Assembly: GCF_042655485.1 (NCBI RefSeq)
Contig: NZ_JBHSMC010000004.1
Coordinates: forward strand, 4,495 to 68,494
Direction of reading: 5' to 3'
From: Lederbergia graminis
GTDB taxonomy: Bacteria > Bacillota > Bacilli > Bacillales > Bacillaceae_C
DNA length: 64,000 nt
Part shown: positions 34,816-45,900 of the stretch, one piece after another
Numbering within the stretch: the first letter of the stretch is position 1
Layout: every line of letters starts with the position of its first letter
Notes under the pieces: model-generated
What the model was told of the DNA's origin: nothing
The model's database searches: none
What the model saw: only the letters and a program-made list of their open reading frames with translations
Program-made: the position numbers and the translations under genes

Positions 34816-34997
34816 ATTTTGTATTTGTGACTAAATTATTACATTTACTTCTCCAATAATCTATTCCTTCCTATTTATTATCTTTGTGATAGTTATCATT
34901 ATATAAGCAGATAATAATGGAACAGATAAAAAACTACGTTATAATCATGTTAGACTATTGATGTTGTTTGTTACAAATTGAAAAAGGAGGAGTTTTC

Positions 34998-37403
34998 TTG
35001 TCACCATTACATATAGCTATCATAGCCCCACTTCTATTGGCTATATTTATACCTTTATTTTATAAATATCTTCCCCGCATACATACAGGGTGGTTTGTAT
35101 TATTTCTACCAGCAATATTATTTGTTTACTTCCTACAACGAATTCCCGAAGTCAAAGATCATGGTAGTATTCAAGACACCTTCGACTGGATTCCATCTTT
35201 AGGGATTAATTTCACAGCTTATGTAGATGGACTAAGTCTTTTATTTGCCCTATTAATCACGGGAATAGGGACACTAGTTGTTCTGTATTCCATTTATTAC
35301 TTGTCTAAGGAAAAGGAAAGTTTAGGAAACTTTTATGTTTATTTACTCATGTTTATGGGAGCTATGTTAGGTGTTGTTTTATCTGATAACCTAATCGTTT
35401 TATATACTTTTTGGGAACTTACTTCCTTCTCTTCATTTTTACTAATTGGCTATTGGTATCAAAGACAAGGTTCACGTTATGGTGCACAAAAATCCATGTT
35501 AATTACTGTATTTGGTGGACTAACCATGTTAGGTGGATTCGTACTACTTTATATAATGACTGGATCATTTAGCGTTCGCGAAATAATTGCAATGGCAGGA
35601 GATATAAGCACGGAGCCATATTTTATTGTAGCTCTAATTCTTGTATTGCTAGGTGCTTTTACGAAATCCGCACAATTCCCGTTCCATATATGGTTACCAG
35701 ATGCAATGGAAGCACCTACGCCAGTAAGTGCTTATCTGCATTCAGCAACAATGGTTAAAGCTGGTATTTATTTAGTAGCAAGAATGAGTCCAGTATTTGC
35801 CGAAGAAGGATTATGGATTTGGTTAGTCGGTGGAATAGGATTATTAACGATGCTATGGGGTTCTTTCAATGCAGTGAAGCAAATAGATTTAAAAGGGATT
35901 CTTGCCTACTCCACTATTAGTCAACTTGGTCTCATCATGTCTTTGCTTGGCATAGGTGCAGCAGCTCTTCATTATGATCACTTAGACGAGAACATTTATA
36001 TGGTTGCAACGGTTGCTGCAGTATTCCATTTAATTAACCATGCTACATTTAAAGGTAGTTTGTTTATGGTGGCTGGAATAGTCGATCACGAAACAGGCAC
36101 AAGAGATATTCGCAGGTTGGGTGGGCTGTTTCAAATTATGCCAGTAACCGCAACGATTGCTTTAATTGGTACATTTTCCATGGCAGGTTTACCACCATTC
36201 AATGGTTTCCTGAGTAAAGAAATGTTCTTCACTGGCATGATTAATGTTTTATCTTTAGATATATTCAATCTTGATACATGGGGCATGATTTTCCCTGTTT
36301 TCGCATGGATTGGAAGTGTATTTACATTTGTTTACAGCATGATGTTATTTTTCAGAACATTTACTGGAAAATTCAAGCCTGAACAATTAGAAGTAAAGCC
36401 TCACGAAGCTCCAATTGGAATGCTCATATCACCTATCATATTAGGAGCACTCGTTATCGTTTTTGGCTTTTTTCCAAACCTCTTGTCCAAGTCTATTATT
36501 GAGCCAGCAGCCGCAGCGATTATGCCTGGATTAGTGGAAGCTGGACATCATTTTGACGTGCATATCTCATTCTGGCATGGTTTTAAACCTGAATTGTTCA
36601 TGACGATTGGTGTTGTAATACTAGGGATTATTTTGTACAAGACGTTACCAAAATGGGGAACGTTGTATGATAAGTTTCCGAATAATTTTACGTTCAATCA
36701 CATGTATAATACAGGTTTGGTTAATACGGAAAATGCTTCGAATAAACTAACAAATGTATATATGACCGGATCGATTAGAAGCTATATGATTTATATATTC
36801 ATTTCATTTGTTGGTATCATGTGTTTTGCTCTAATTGAAAAAGATGCATTTACGATAGATACTTCTAATCTTGCGCCAATTGGCTTATATGAAGTGGTTC
36901 TCGTATTGATTATTGTGATAGCCTCTTTCACCATTTTAATCGCAAAATCGCGATTAATTTCTATCATTGCGCTTGGTGCTGTAGGATATACCGTATCATT
37001 AATTTTCGTTCTATTTAGAGCACCTGACCTAGTGCTCACACAACTCGTAATTGAAACAATTTCAGTTGCACTATTCTTACTTGTGTTTTATCGACTACCA
37101 CGGATGAATAGAAGAGTGGAGAACAGAAAATTTAAGCTATCAAATGCAATTGTTGCTGGCGCAGTGGGTGTTATTGTTACCCTTGTTGCATTATCAGCAC
37201 ATAGTACTAAATTATTCTCATCCATATCAGAGTACTATATTGAAAATACAGCAGATAAAGCTGGTGGTGGTAATATGGTGAATGTCATTCTCGTTGATTT
37301 CCGTGGATTTGATACGATGTTTGAAATTGCCGTATTAGGGATTGCTGCACTAGGTATATTTGGAATGATTAAACTACGTCTTAATGGGAGGAATGAAAAA
37401 TGA
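34998..37403 (+). CDS. mrpA: Mrp Na+/H+ antiporter subunit A
   Basis: An 801-residue membrane protein, the largest Mrp subunit, homologous to complex I subunit NuoL in its first 500 residues (LSDNLIVLYTFWELTSFSSFLLIGYWYQRQ, FPFHIWLPDAMEAPTPVSAYLHSATMVKAG with the key Lys/Glu residues) plus C-terminal MbhD/E-like helices. The complex exchanges cytoplasmic Na+ for protons, giving salt and alkali tolerance. A longer frame begins at 34968, but AAAGGAGGAG five bases before the TTG at 34998 sets the start and gives exactly 801 residues, like B. subtilis MrpA. Confidence 0.96.
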   Translation: MSPLHIAIIAPLLLAIFIPLFYKYLPRIHTGWFVLFLPAILFVYFLQRIPEVKDHGSIQDTFDWIPSLGINFTAYVDGLSLLFALLITGIGTLVVLYSIYYLSKEKESLGNFYVYLLMFMGAMLGVVLSDNLIVLYTFWELTSFSSFLLIGYWYQRQGSRYGAQKSMLITVFGGLTMLGGFVLLYIMTGSFSVREIIAMAGDISTEPYFIVALILVLLGAFTKSAQFPFHIWLPDAMEAPTPVSAYLHSATMVKAGIYLVARMSPVFAEEGLWIWLVGGIGLLTMLWGSFNAVKQIDLKGILAYSTISQLGLIMSLLGIGAAALHYDHLDENIYMVATVAAVFHLINHATFKGSLFMVAGIVDHETGTRDIRRLGGLFQIMPVTATIALIGTFSMAGLPPFNGFLSKEMFFTGMINVLSLDIFNLDTWGMIFPVFAWIGSVFTFVYSMMLFFRTFTGKFKPEQLEVKPHEAPIGMLISPIILGALVIVFGFFPNLLSKSIIEPAAAAIMPGLVEAGHHFDVHISFWHGFKPELFMTIGVVILGIILYKTLPKWGTLYDKFPNNFTFNHMYNTGLVNTENASNKLTNVYMTGSIRSYMIYIFISFVGIMCFALIEKDAFTIDTSNLAPIGLYEVVLVLIIVIASFTILIAKSRLISIIALGAVGYTVSLIFVLFRAPDLVLTQLVIETISVALFLLVFYRLPRMNRRVENRKFKLSNAIVAGAVGVIVTLVALSAHSTKLFSSISEYYIENTADKAGGGNMVNVILVDFRGFDTMFEIAVLGIAALGIFGMIKLRLNGRNEK

Positions 37404-37822
37404 ATACAAATGACCTCATATTAAAAACAACAACAAAAGTAGTAACATTTGTTATCATTTTATTCTCACTCCATATTTTCTTTGCTGGACATTATTATCC
37501 AGGTGGTGGGTTCGTTGGTGGCCTTCTAACATCAGGAGCAATAATCCTTTTATTACTAACATTCGATATTAAGACTGTAGCAAACAGTCTTCCCATTGAT
37601 TATAAATGGATGATTGCCATTGGATTATTATTTGCCATAGGAACAGGTGCTGGGGCATTAATCTTTAATGTTCCCTTCCTTACCCATGCTTTTGATTATT
37701 TTCATCTCCCCATTTTAGGAAAAACATCGCTCCATACAGCGGTATTATTTGATATTGGGGTTTATTTAGTTGTTGTTGGTACAACGATGACCATTATACA
37801 AACGATTGGAGAGAGCGATTAA
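37400..37822 (+). CDS. mrpB: Mrp Na+/H+ antiporter subunit B
   Basis: A 140-residue membrane protein with four helices; the motif FFAGHYYPGGGFVGGLL (residues 28-44) is diagnostic for MrpB. It overlaps mrpA by four bases (ATGA) and mrpC by one base, with a GGGAGG box inside mrpA. It is one of the small subunits required to assemble the antiporter. Confidence 0.95.
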   Translation: MNTNDLILKTTTKVVTFVIILFSLHIFFAGHYYPGGGFVGGLLTSGAIILLLLTFDIKTVANSLPIDYKWMIAIGLLFAIGTGAGALIFNVPFLTHAFDYFHLPILGKTSLHTAVLFDIGVYLVVVGTTMTIIQTIGESD

Positions 37823-38163
37823 TGGAGATTTTAATGTCTGTATTAATTGGTCTATTATTTGCTTGTGCCGTTTACTTAATGCTTTCAAAAAGTTTACTTA
37901 GGATTATTATTGGAACATCACTCTTAAGTCACGGGGCACACTTATTGTTGCTAACAATGGCAGGTGTGAAACGTGGAACGGTACCACTTCTTGGAGAAAA
38001 TGCTGAGAGTTACACGGACCCGATACCACAAGCACTAATTTTGACCGCGATTGTTATTAGTTTTGGAGTCACCGCATTTTTCCTTGTACTTGCCTTCCGC
38101 ACGTATCAAGAACTAAAAACAGATAACGTCGATGAGATGAGGGGTACTGAAAATAATGATTAA
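37822..38163 (+). CDS. mrpC: Mrp Na+/H+ antiporter subunit C
   Basis: A 113-residue, three-helix protein homologous to NuoK. It contains GTSLLSHGAHLLLL and the conserved DPIPQALILTAIVISFGVTAF. It is coupled to mrpB by the shared base at 37822 and overlaps mrpD by eight bases. Confidence 0.95.
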   Translation: MEILMSVLIGLLFACAVYLMLSKSLLRIIIGTSLLSHGAHLLLLTMAGVKRGTVPLLGENAESYTDPIPQALILTAIVISFGVTAFFLVLAFRTYQELKTDNVDEMRGTENND

Positions 38164-39634
38164 CTTATTAATTCTTCCAATCATAATTCCGCTAATTACA
38201 GCGGCAATATTGATTTTTTTCTCAAAGAAAATTATTGTTCAACGCTGGATATCTACAATTTCTATGATCGGGACTATTACTGCTTCCCTTCTATTGATTA
38301 ATAAAGTTGATAAAAATGGTATTCAAACATTAAACCTTGGTAATTGGGATGCTCCATTTGGAATAACACTCGTCTCTGATATGTTATCTGCACTCCTTGT
38401 TACAACAGCTTCTTTTATTGCATTGTGTTGTATTCTTTATTCTTTTAAAGGTATTGGACAAGCAAGGGAGAAATTTTATTATTACTCGATGGTGCAATTT
38501 TTACTAGTTGGTGTAAATGGTGCCTTTACAACTGGTGATATTTTTAATCTATTTGTCTTTTTTGAAGTCATGCTAATGGCCTCTTATGTACTCCTTGTTA
38601 TTGGTGGTACAAAAGTTCAATTAAGAGAAACGATAAAATATTTGTTAGTTAATGTGACCTCCTCTGCATTATTTGTTATTGCTGTTGGTTACCTCTACTC
38701 TATCGTCGGTACTTTAAACATGGCCCATATTTCTGAAAGAATTGCTGAAGTGAATCAGCCTGGAATTGTTACTGTTATTGCAGTGTTATTTTTAATTGTT
38801 TTTGGACTAAAGGCAGCTATTTTCCCTTTATTCTTCTGGTTACCTGGTTCTTACTATGCACCTCCTGCACCAGTAATGGCGATATTTGGTGCATTACTTA
38901 CTAAGGTTGGTGTTTATTCAATACTTAGAACCTACACATTGATTTTCTACCACGATCAAGGATTTACGCATGAGATTCTAATTGTCTTTTCACTAGCAAC
39001 AGTGATATTAGGCTGTATTGGAGCAATTGCATACAAAGATATTAAGAAAATCATCATATATAACATCATTATTGCCATTGGTGTAATTATGTATGGTATA
39101 GGATTAATGAATAGTGATGGCTTAAGTGGTGCTGTTTTCTACTTAATACATGACATGCTTATTAAAGCAGCATTGTTCTTACTTGCAGGTATCATCATTG
39201 CTATTACTGGTTCTAGTAAGTATGAAAAATATAGTGGATTAATAAAACATTATCCATTCCTAGGTTGGGTATTCTTCCTTGCTGTACTTTCCCTAGCGGG
39301 GATTCCACCGTTGAGTGGATTTGTTGGAAAAATATTAATTGCTAGTGGTGGCTTTGGTAGTGGCGATATAGTTGGAGCACTTATCATCTTGTTATCTAGC
39401 CTGTTTGTTCTTTATTCTCTTATGAGAGTATTTATCAACAGTTTCTGGGGTGATACAACAAAAAGCAAACCAAACAAGGATATACATGTTGGGAAATTGC
39501 TCATTCCTGTGGTGATATTGATGATTTCTGCCGTTTCGTACGGTGTGTTTTCTGAAACAGTTAATTTTTATGTCATGCAAGCTGTAGAAGTTCTAATTAA
39601 TCCTTCACAATACATTGACGCAGTGTTGTATTAA
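38156..39634 (+). CDS. mrpD: Mrp Na+/H+ antiporter subunit D
   Basis: A 492-residue, 14-helix protein homologous to NuoM/NuoN. Conserved segments are FNLFVFFEVMLMASYVLLV (with the essential Glu of helix 5) and FGLKAAIFPLFFWLPGSYYAPPAPVMAIFGALLTKVGVYSI (with the helix 7-8 lysines). Together with MrpA it forms the ion-translocating core. It overlaps mrpC by eight bases. Confidence 0.96.
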   Translation: MINLLILPIIIPLITAAILIFFSKKIIVQRWISTISMIGTITASLLLINKVDKNGIQTLNLGNWDAPFGITLVSDMLSALLVTTASFIALCCILYSFKGIGQAREKFYYYSMVQFLLVGVNGAFTTGDIFNLFVFFEVMLMASYVLLVIGGTKVQLRETIKYLLVNVTSSALFVIAVGYLYSIVGTLNMAHISERIAEVNQPGIVTVIAVLFLIVFGLKAAIFPLFFWLPGSYYAPPAPVMAIFGALLTKVGVYSILRTYTLIFYHDQGFTHEILIVFSLATVILGCIGAIAYKDIKKIIIYNIIIAIGVIMYGIGLMNSDGLSGAVFYLIHDMLIKAALFLLAGIIIAITGSSKYEKYSGLIKHYPFLGWVFFLAVLSLAGIPPLSGFVGKILIASGGFGSGDIVGALIILLSSLFVLYSLMRVFINSFWGDTTKSKPNKDIHVGKLLIPVVILMISAVSYGVFSETVNFYVMQAVEVLINPSQYIDAVLY

Positions 39635-39658
39635 CCACAGTAAGGAGGAATGCAAAAA

Positions 39659-40135
39659 GTGGCTTTTCAAATTTTATTAAATTTTTTACTAGCATCCATT
39701 TGGATGTTTTTCCAAAATTCAATTTCTGTAACGACATTTACAGTAGGCTACCTTCTAGGATTATTGATTATATTTATTATGCGCCGCTTCTTTTCATCGC
39801 GATTTTATTTTTATCGGATACTAGCTATAATAAAACTCTTGTTGATCTTTATACGTGAGTTAATATATTCGAACCTAGCAGTTTTAAGAAATATATTAAG
39901 TCCTAAACTTACCATTCAGCCTGGAATATTTGCTCTTGATACAAAGCTTACAGCAGAATGGGAAATCACCCTGCTTGCAAACTTAATAACTTTAACTCCA
40001 GGGACACTTGTAATAAACGTTTCAAATGATAAAAAAACACTCTATATCCATGCAATGGATATTAAAGATGTGGAAGATACGGTGAAAAGTATTAGAAATA
40101 CTTTTGAGAAGACCATTATGGAGGTGAGTCGCTAG
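39659..40135 (+). CDS. mrpE: Mrp Na+/H+ antiporter subunit E
   Basis: A 158-residue membrane protein; typical is ILSPKLTIQPGIFALDTKLTAEWEITLLANLITLTPGTLV. An ATG at 39650 abuts the AAGGAGGA box, so the GTG at 39659 (nine bases away) is the likely start; it reads MAFQILLN, the family N-terminus, and gives the same length as B. subtilis MrpE. The stop overlaps the mrpF start. Confidence 0.94.
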   Translation: MAFQILLNFLLASIWMFFQNSISVTTFTVGYLLGLLIIFIMRRFFSSRFYFYRILAIIKLLLIFIRELIYSNLAVLRNILSPKLTIQPGIFALDTKLTAEWEITLLANLITLTPGTLVINVSNDKKTLYIHAMDIKDVEDTVKSIRNTFEKTIMEVSR

Positions 40136-40419
40136 TGCTTGAAACTGTATTAACAATCGCACTTTTTGGATTTGCGCTATCATCCCTATTTTTATTAATA
40201 CGTATCGTAAAAGGACCTACTACACCTGATAGAGTAGTTGCACTTGATGCAATGGGAATTAATTTGGCTGCAATTACAGCACTAGCTTCTATGTTATTAA
40301 GTACAAAGGCGTTTCTCGATGTGATTATTTTATTTGGTATCCTTTCTTTCATCGGAACTGTTTCATTTTCGAAGTTCTTACAGAAAGGGGATATTATTGA
40401 ATATGAGCGCAGGGATTGA
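40135..40419 (+). CDS. mrpF: Mrp Na+/H+ antiporter subunit F
   Basis: A 94-residue three-helix protein with the MrpF signature IVKGPTTPDRVVALDAMGINL (central Asp-Arg pair) and ILSFIGTVSFSKFL. The start is a GTG sharing one base with the mrpE stop, with GGAGG upstream. It overlaps mrpG by about 23 bases. Confidence 0.95.
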   Translation: MLETVLTIALFGFALSSLFLLIRIVKGPTTPDRVVALDAMGINLAAITALASMLLSTKAFLDVIILFGILSFIGTVSFSKFLQKGDIIEYERRD

Positions 40420-40759
40420 AATTACAATATGTGTTCTAGTTTTAATTGGTACATTTTTAAGCATTGTTTCAAGTGTAGGTGTTTTGCGTTTACCTGATGT
40501 ATACACTCGTAACCATGCAGCATCCAAATCTACAACGCTAGGCGTATTAGTAACATTAGGAGCAACATTGCTTTACTTTTACTCTGCAGACGGAGAAATA
40601 AACCCACGAATTTTATTGGGAATAGTATTTATCTTTTTGACTGCTCCTGTATCAGGTCATTTAATAGCACGCGCTGCTTACTTTTCAGGAGTAAAACTAC
40701 ATAAGCGTAGTGTACAAGACGACTTAGACGTTAAGACAAAAGAGATAAAATCCAAATAA
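40397..40759 (+). CDS. mrpG: Mrp Na+/H+ antiporter subunit G
   Basis: A 120-residue three-helix protein with VLRLPDVYTRNHAASKSTTLGVLV, diagnostic of MrpG, and FLTAPVSGHLIARAAYFSGVKL. AAAGGGG lies six bases before the TTG at 40397; the ATG at 40403 is an alternative. It ends the seven-gene mrp operon, whose subunit order A to G is intact. Confidence 0.94.
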   Translation: MNMSAGIEITICVLVLIGTFLSIVSSVGVLRLPDVYTRNHAASKSTTLGVLVTLGATLLYFYSADGEINPRILLGIVFIFLTAPVSGHLIARAAYFSGVKLHKRSVQDDLDVKTKEIKSK

Positions 40760-40868
40760 AATTGTTTATGTATCACCTTGCATTTGTAAATTTAATACAA
40801 AAATTCATCTTGACATCATCATATTACTAACGTTATGATTATTCTAATAATTTAACAATTGAATTACT

Positions 40869-40975
40869 TTTCTTATCAAGAGAAGCAGAGGGACTGGCCC
40901 AATGAAGCTTCAGCAACCAGCCTACTGGCAAGGTGCTAAATCCAGCGAACTTTTTAGGTTCGAAAGATGAGAAGG
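40869..40975 (+). ncRNA. SAM-I (S-box) riboswitch
   Basis: The S-box consensus is easily read: P1 strand TTCTTATC, then AGAGGGACTGGCCC, AATGAAGCTTCAGCAACC, AAGGTGCTAAATCC and the closing GAAAGATGAGAAG. S-adenosylmethionine binding should stabilise P1 and allow the terminator downstream to form. Without it, the GAAGG at the end of P1 can pair with CCTTC of the terminator as an antiterminator. It controls yitJ and metH. Confidence 0.95.
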
Positions 40976-40995
40976 AACGAATGTCATAAACTCGT

Positions 40996-41022
40996 AAAGC
41001 CTTCTTTTGAAGGCTTTTTTTT
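40996..41022 (+). terminator. Riboswitch-controlled terminator
   Basis: AAGCCTTC and GAAGGCTT flank a TTTT loop and are followed by a run of T. It lies about 20 bases after the S-box and before the yitJ ribosome binding site. Confidence 0.93.
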
Positions 41023-41043
41023 AACGAAAGGAAGAAAATATGT

Positions 41044-42903
41044 ATGAATTTACTAGAAAAATTAAAATCTAATGTACTAACCGCAGATGGAGCCATGGGA
41101 ACATTACTATACTCATACGGTATTGATTATTGTTATGAAGAATTAAATCTTGCAAAACCAGAAATAATAGAGAAAATTCATCAAGAGTATATTTCAGCCG
41201 GTGCTGATATTATTCAAACAAATAGTTATAGTGCCAATGCTATTAAACTAGCTCGTCATGGTTTAGAAAACCAAGTAAAAGCAATTAACGAAGCCGCTAT
41301 CAACATTGCTAAACAAGCAGCTGCACCTGGTGGACAATATGTCCTTGGAACAATTGGTGGCATACGTGGAATTCGCAAAAGTGATGCAACATTAGAAGAA
41401 ATCATTACATCTGTAAATGAACAAGTACAATACCTCCTAGCAGGTAATCCTGATGGACTCTTACTAGAAACATATTATGATTTTGAAGAACTATCCACAG
41501 TAGTAACTCATTTACGAAAATTAACAGACACCCCCATTATTGCTCAAGTTTCTATGCATGATCCTGGTGTATTACAAAATGGACTAGCACTAAACGAAGC
41601 ATTACACCAACTTGTATCGATAGGTGCTGATGTTGTCGGTGTTAATTGTCGACTTGGTCCATATCATACCATCCAAGCATTTGAATCTGTAACATTACCT
41701 AAAAACGCATTTTTATCTGCATTTCCAAATGCAAGTCTCCTTGATGTAGAAGATGGTCGTGTCGTCTTTGAATCAGAAGCTGATTATTTTGGACGTGCCG
41801 CTCTCCTTCTACGTGATGAAGGTGTTCGTTTAATCGGTGGTTGTTGTGGGACTACACCAAAGCATATTGCCGCTGTAAAAAAACGAATTGGAGAAATTCC
41901 TCCAATAAACAAGAAAACTGTCACTCCACAAAAACCAATCGTTATTCGAGAAGCTGAGCCAACTAAAAACGAACCACTCCATGAAAAGGCGAAAAAGAAA
42001 AGGACTATAATTGTGGAGCTAGATACACCTCGACACCTTGACACCACTAAGTTTATTGATGGAGCAAAAGTGCTAAATGAAGCTGGAATTGATGCTATCA
42101 CAATGGCAGATAACTCCTTGGCATCTCCGAGAATTAGTAATATGGCAATGGGATCCATTTTAAAAATGGAAAACAACATTCGTCCTCTTGCTCATATTAC
42201 GTGTAGAGATAGAAATTTAATTGGACTACAATCACATTTAATGGGACTGGATGCACTTGGAATTCATGATATTCTCGCTGTTACTGGTGACCCAACGAAA
42301 ATAGGAGATTTCCCTGGTGCTACGAGTGTATATGATGTTTCTAGTATGGATTTACTTCAACTAATTAAAAAGCTGAATGAAGGTATTTCATTTTCCGGAA
42401 AGCCATTGCGGAAGAAAGCTAATTTCTCTGTCGCAGCTGCTTTTAATCCAAATGTTCACCAATTACACCGTGCCGTCCAACGCCTAGAGAAGAAAATAGC
42501 CAAAGGTGCTGATTATTTCATTACACAGCCTGTTTATACGAAGGAAAAAATTATTGATATCTATGAAGCAACAAAACATTTATCAGAACCGATTTTCATT
42601 GGTATTATGCCTCTTACAAACATACGAAATGCCGAGTTTTTACACAATGAGGTACCTGGAATAAAACTATCAGATGAAGTATTAGAGCGTATGCGGGCAT
42701 GTGGAGAAAATCGTGAACAAGCGACAGCAGAGGGTGTTCAAATTGCAAAAGAACTAATTGATACTGCTGCTGATTTATTTAATGGTATTTATATTATAAC
42801 TCCACTCCTAAGATATGACATGTCTTTACAGTTAGTTCAGCACATCCATCAAATCGATAACAAGAAAGAGAGAGAAGATACCTATGCCAAATCAATCAAT
42901 TGA
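41044..42903 (+). CDS. yitJ: Bifunctional homocysteine S-methyltransferase / methylenetetrahydrofolate reductase
   Basis: A 619-residue fusion. Residues 1-280 are a homocysteine methyltransferase barrel with the zinc cysteines in GVNCRLGP and GGCCGTTPKHI; residues about 320-610 are a MetF-type reductase (VELDTPRHLDTTKF, AVTGDPTKIGDFPGAT, FSVAAAFNP, YFITQPVY). It makes 5-methyl-THF and may pass the methyl group to homocysteine. The ATG has an AAAGGAAG box. It is under the S-box and overlaps metH by 20 bases, so the two steps are co-translated. Confidence 0.93.
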   Translation: MNLLEKLKSNVLTADGAMGTLLYSYGIDYCYEELNLAKPEIIEKIHQEYISAGADIIQTNSYSANAIKLARHGLENQVKAINEAAINIAKQAAAPGGQYVLGTIGGIRGIRKSDATLEEIITSVNEQVQYLLAGNPDGLLLETYYDFEELSTVVTHLRKLTDTPIIAQVSMHDPGVLQNGLALNEALHQLVSIGADVVGVNCRLGPYHTIQAFESVTLPKNAFLSAFPNASLLDVEDGRVVFESEADYFGRAALLLRDEGVRLIGGCCGTTPKHIAAVKKRIGEIPPINKKTVTPQKPIVIREAEPTKNEPLHEKAKKKRTIIVELDTPRHLDTTKFIDGAKVLNEAGIDAITMADNSLASPRISNMAMGSILKMENNIRPLAHITCRDRNLIGLQSHLMGLDALGIHDILAVTGDPTKIGDFPGATSVYDVSSMDLLQLIKKLNEGISFSGKPLRKKANFSVAAAFNPNVHQLHRAVQRLEKKIAKGADYFITQPVYTKEKIIDIYEATKHLSEPIFIGIMPLTNIRNAEFLHNEVPGIKLSDEVLERMRACGENREQATAEGVQIAKELIDTAADLFNGIYIITPLLRYDMSLQLVQHIHQIDNKKEREDTYAKSIN

Positions 42904-45900
42904 ACAACAACTTCAGAATCGAATACTTATTTTCGATGGTGCAATGGGTACGATGCTACAAAATGCTAATTTAACAGCGGATGATTTTGGTGGAGAAGAA
43001 TATGAAGGTTGCAATGAATACTTGAATCTAGTAAAACCCGAAGTAGTTTACAACATACATCGGGAGTATTTAGAAGCAGGTGCCGATATTATCTCCACTA
43101 ATACTTTCGGTGGAACTCCTATTGTATTAAATGAATACAATCTCGGAGATAAGGCATATGAGATTAACTTCCGGGCAGCAGAAATGGCTAAAAAATGTAC
43201 AAAGGAATTTTCCACATCAGATTGGCCACGTTTTGTAGCTGGTGCTATGGGGCCAACGACAAAAACGTTGTCTGTGACTGGTGGAATAACATTTGAAGAA
43301 CTTTCTGATGACTTTTATGTACAAGCAAAAGCATTAATTGAGGGTGGCTGTGACTTACTCTTGTTAGAGACAAGCCAGGATATGCTTAATGTGAAAGCTG
43401 GCACACTTGGGATAAAGCGGGCTTTTGACGAAGTTGGTTTCGAAATCCCAGTGATGATTTCCGGAACAATCGAGCCAATGGGAACAACTCTTGCTGGCCA
43501 AAGTATTGAGGCGTTCTATATCTCCATTGAACATATTAAACCTCTATCTGTCGGACTAAACTGTGCTACTGGACCAGAATTTATGACAGATCATTTGCGT
43601 TCTCTATCTGATTTAGCGACAAGTTATGTTAGCTGTTATCCAAACGCTGGTCTTCCCGATGAGGAAGGACATTATCATGAGTCACCTGAATCTTTATCAA
43701 AAAAATTAGCAGGTTTTGCTGATAAAGGCTGGCTCAATATTGTTGGTGGTTGCTGTGGTACAACACCGGCCCATATACGTGCAATTCGTGATGCTGTTGA
43801 TGATAAAGCACCTAGAAAAAAACCGGAATTGGCACATGGGCATGCTGTTTCTGGAATAGAACCACTCTTTTATGATGAATCGATGCGACCATTATTAATT
43901 GGTGAACGTACAAATGTTATTGGGTCACGTAAATTCAAACGACTAATCATTGAAGGTAAATTTGAAGAAGCTGCAGAAATTGCTCGTGCACAAGTAAAAG
44001 GCGGAGCACATGTTATTGATATTTGCCTTGCCAACCCAGATCGCGATGAGCTAGAAGACATGGTTAATTTTATGAAGGAAGTCGTTAAGAAGGTAAAAGT
44101 ACCTCTTGTTATTGATTCTACTGATGAAAAAGTAATTGAGGCAGCTTTAAAATTTTCACAAGGAAAAGCCATCATTAATTCTATTAACTTAGAGGATGGT
44201 GAGGACCGTTTTGATGTCATCCTTCCCCTTGTGAAAAAGTATGGTGCATCTGTTGTAGTTGGAACGATTGATGAAACCGGAATGGCTGTCACACGTGAAC
44301 GGAAACTAGAAATAGCCAAACGCTCCTACGACCTACTTGTCCATAAATGGGGACTACAACCGGAGGATATCATCTTTGACCCCCTCGTATTCCCAGTTGG
44401 AACAGGTGATGAACAATATATTGGATCCGCAATCGAAACAATTGAAGGAATTAGGCTGATTAAAGAGAAACTTCCACGTACATTAACAACATTAGGAGTA
44501 AGTAATGTTTCCTTTGGCCTCCCTCCAGTTGGACGTGAAGTACTAAATGCAGTCTATTTATATCACTGTACGCAAGCAGGACTTGATTATGCAATTGTTA
44601 ATACGGAAAAATTAGAACGCTATGCATCTATTCCTGAAAATGAAATAAAGTTAGCAAATGATCTTTTATTCCATACAAATGATCAAACTCTTGCAGACTT
44701 TACAGATTTTTACCGTGATAAGAAAAAGGAAAAATCAGAAGATGATATACCAAAAACAGTTCCAGAGCGACTTGCTTATTATATTATCGAAGGGACGAAA
44801 GAAGGACTTATTCCAGATCTAGAAGCTGCATTAAAAATGTACGACACGCCATTAGATGTTATAAATGGGCCATTGATGGATGGAATGGCTGAGGTAGGTA
44901 GACTATTTAACGATAACCAATTAATTGTTGCGGAAGTTCTTCAAAGTGCAGGAGTTATGAAGGCATCTGTCTCCTTTCTGGAACAATTCATGGAAAAAAG
45001 TGAGGATGACTCAGGGAAAGGCAAGATTGTACTTGCCACTGTAAAAGGCGATGTTCATGATATTGGAAAAAACCTAGTAGATATAATCTTAAGTAATAAT
45101 GGATATAAGGTGCTTGATATTGGAATTAAGGTAACTCCTGCAACATTAATTGAGGTTATTCGAAAAGAAAAACCAGATATGGTTGGTCTTTCAGGTTTAC
45201 TTGTGAAATCAGCCCAACAAATGGTATTAACCGCACAAGACTTTAAAGCTGCAGGTGTCGATATACCTATTTTAGTCGGAGGTGCTGCTCTTACCCGCCG
45301 TTTTACAGAAACAAAGATTGCTCCTGAATATGATGGACCAGTAATTTATGCGAAGGATGCAATGCAAGGGCTAGATATAGCAAACAGGCTTCAAAATGAT
45401 GAAGAAAAAGCTCTATTACTACAAGAGTTGGAAGAACAACGACTAAAGAGAATCGAATCAGAAGCTTACCGAGCATCTATAAAGGATGTGGATGTTTCTG
45501 TTAAAGCTGTAAAAACGGTTCGTGATAATGTCCCAGTTTTTATTCCATCTGATCTACGTCGACATGTAATACGAAACTATTCCTTATCACATTTGTATCC
45601 ATATATTAATATGCGTACGTTAATAGGTCATCACCTTGGACTCCGTGGTAATGTGGAAAAAATGTTAGAAAACGGCGAAGAGCGTGCATTAGATCTTCAT
45701 GATTTAGTTACTGGATTTTTAGCGGAAGATACTTTAAAACCAGCAGGTATGTATCAATTTTTCCCGGCTCAGTCAGATGGCGACGATGTCATCATCTATG
45801 ATCCTACGGATTCAAAAACAGAAATAGAGAGATTTACCTTCCCTAGACAAGCTAAAACACCGTTTCTTTGTTTGGCTGATTACTTAAAATCAGTTGATAG

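Noticed and set aside
34885..34905. Fur-box-like sequence TGATAGTTATCATTAT upstream of mrpA
   Set aside because: It matches only part of the 7-1-7 consensus and iron control of mrp is not expected.
43870..44319. 149-codon ORF antisense to metH
   Set aside because: It is a shadow of metH in the opposite strand; the amino-acid content is Ser-rich and there is no start signal.
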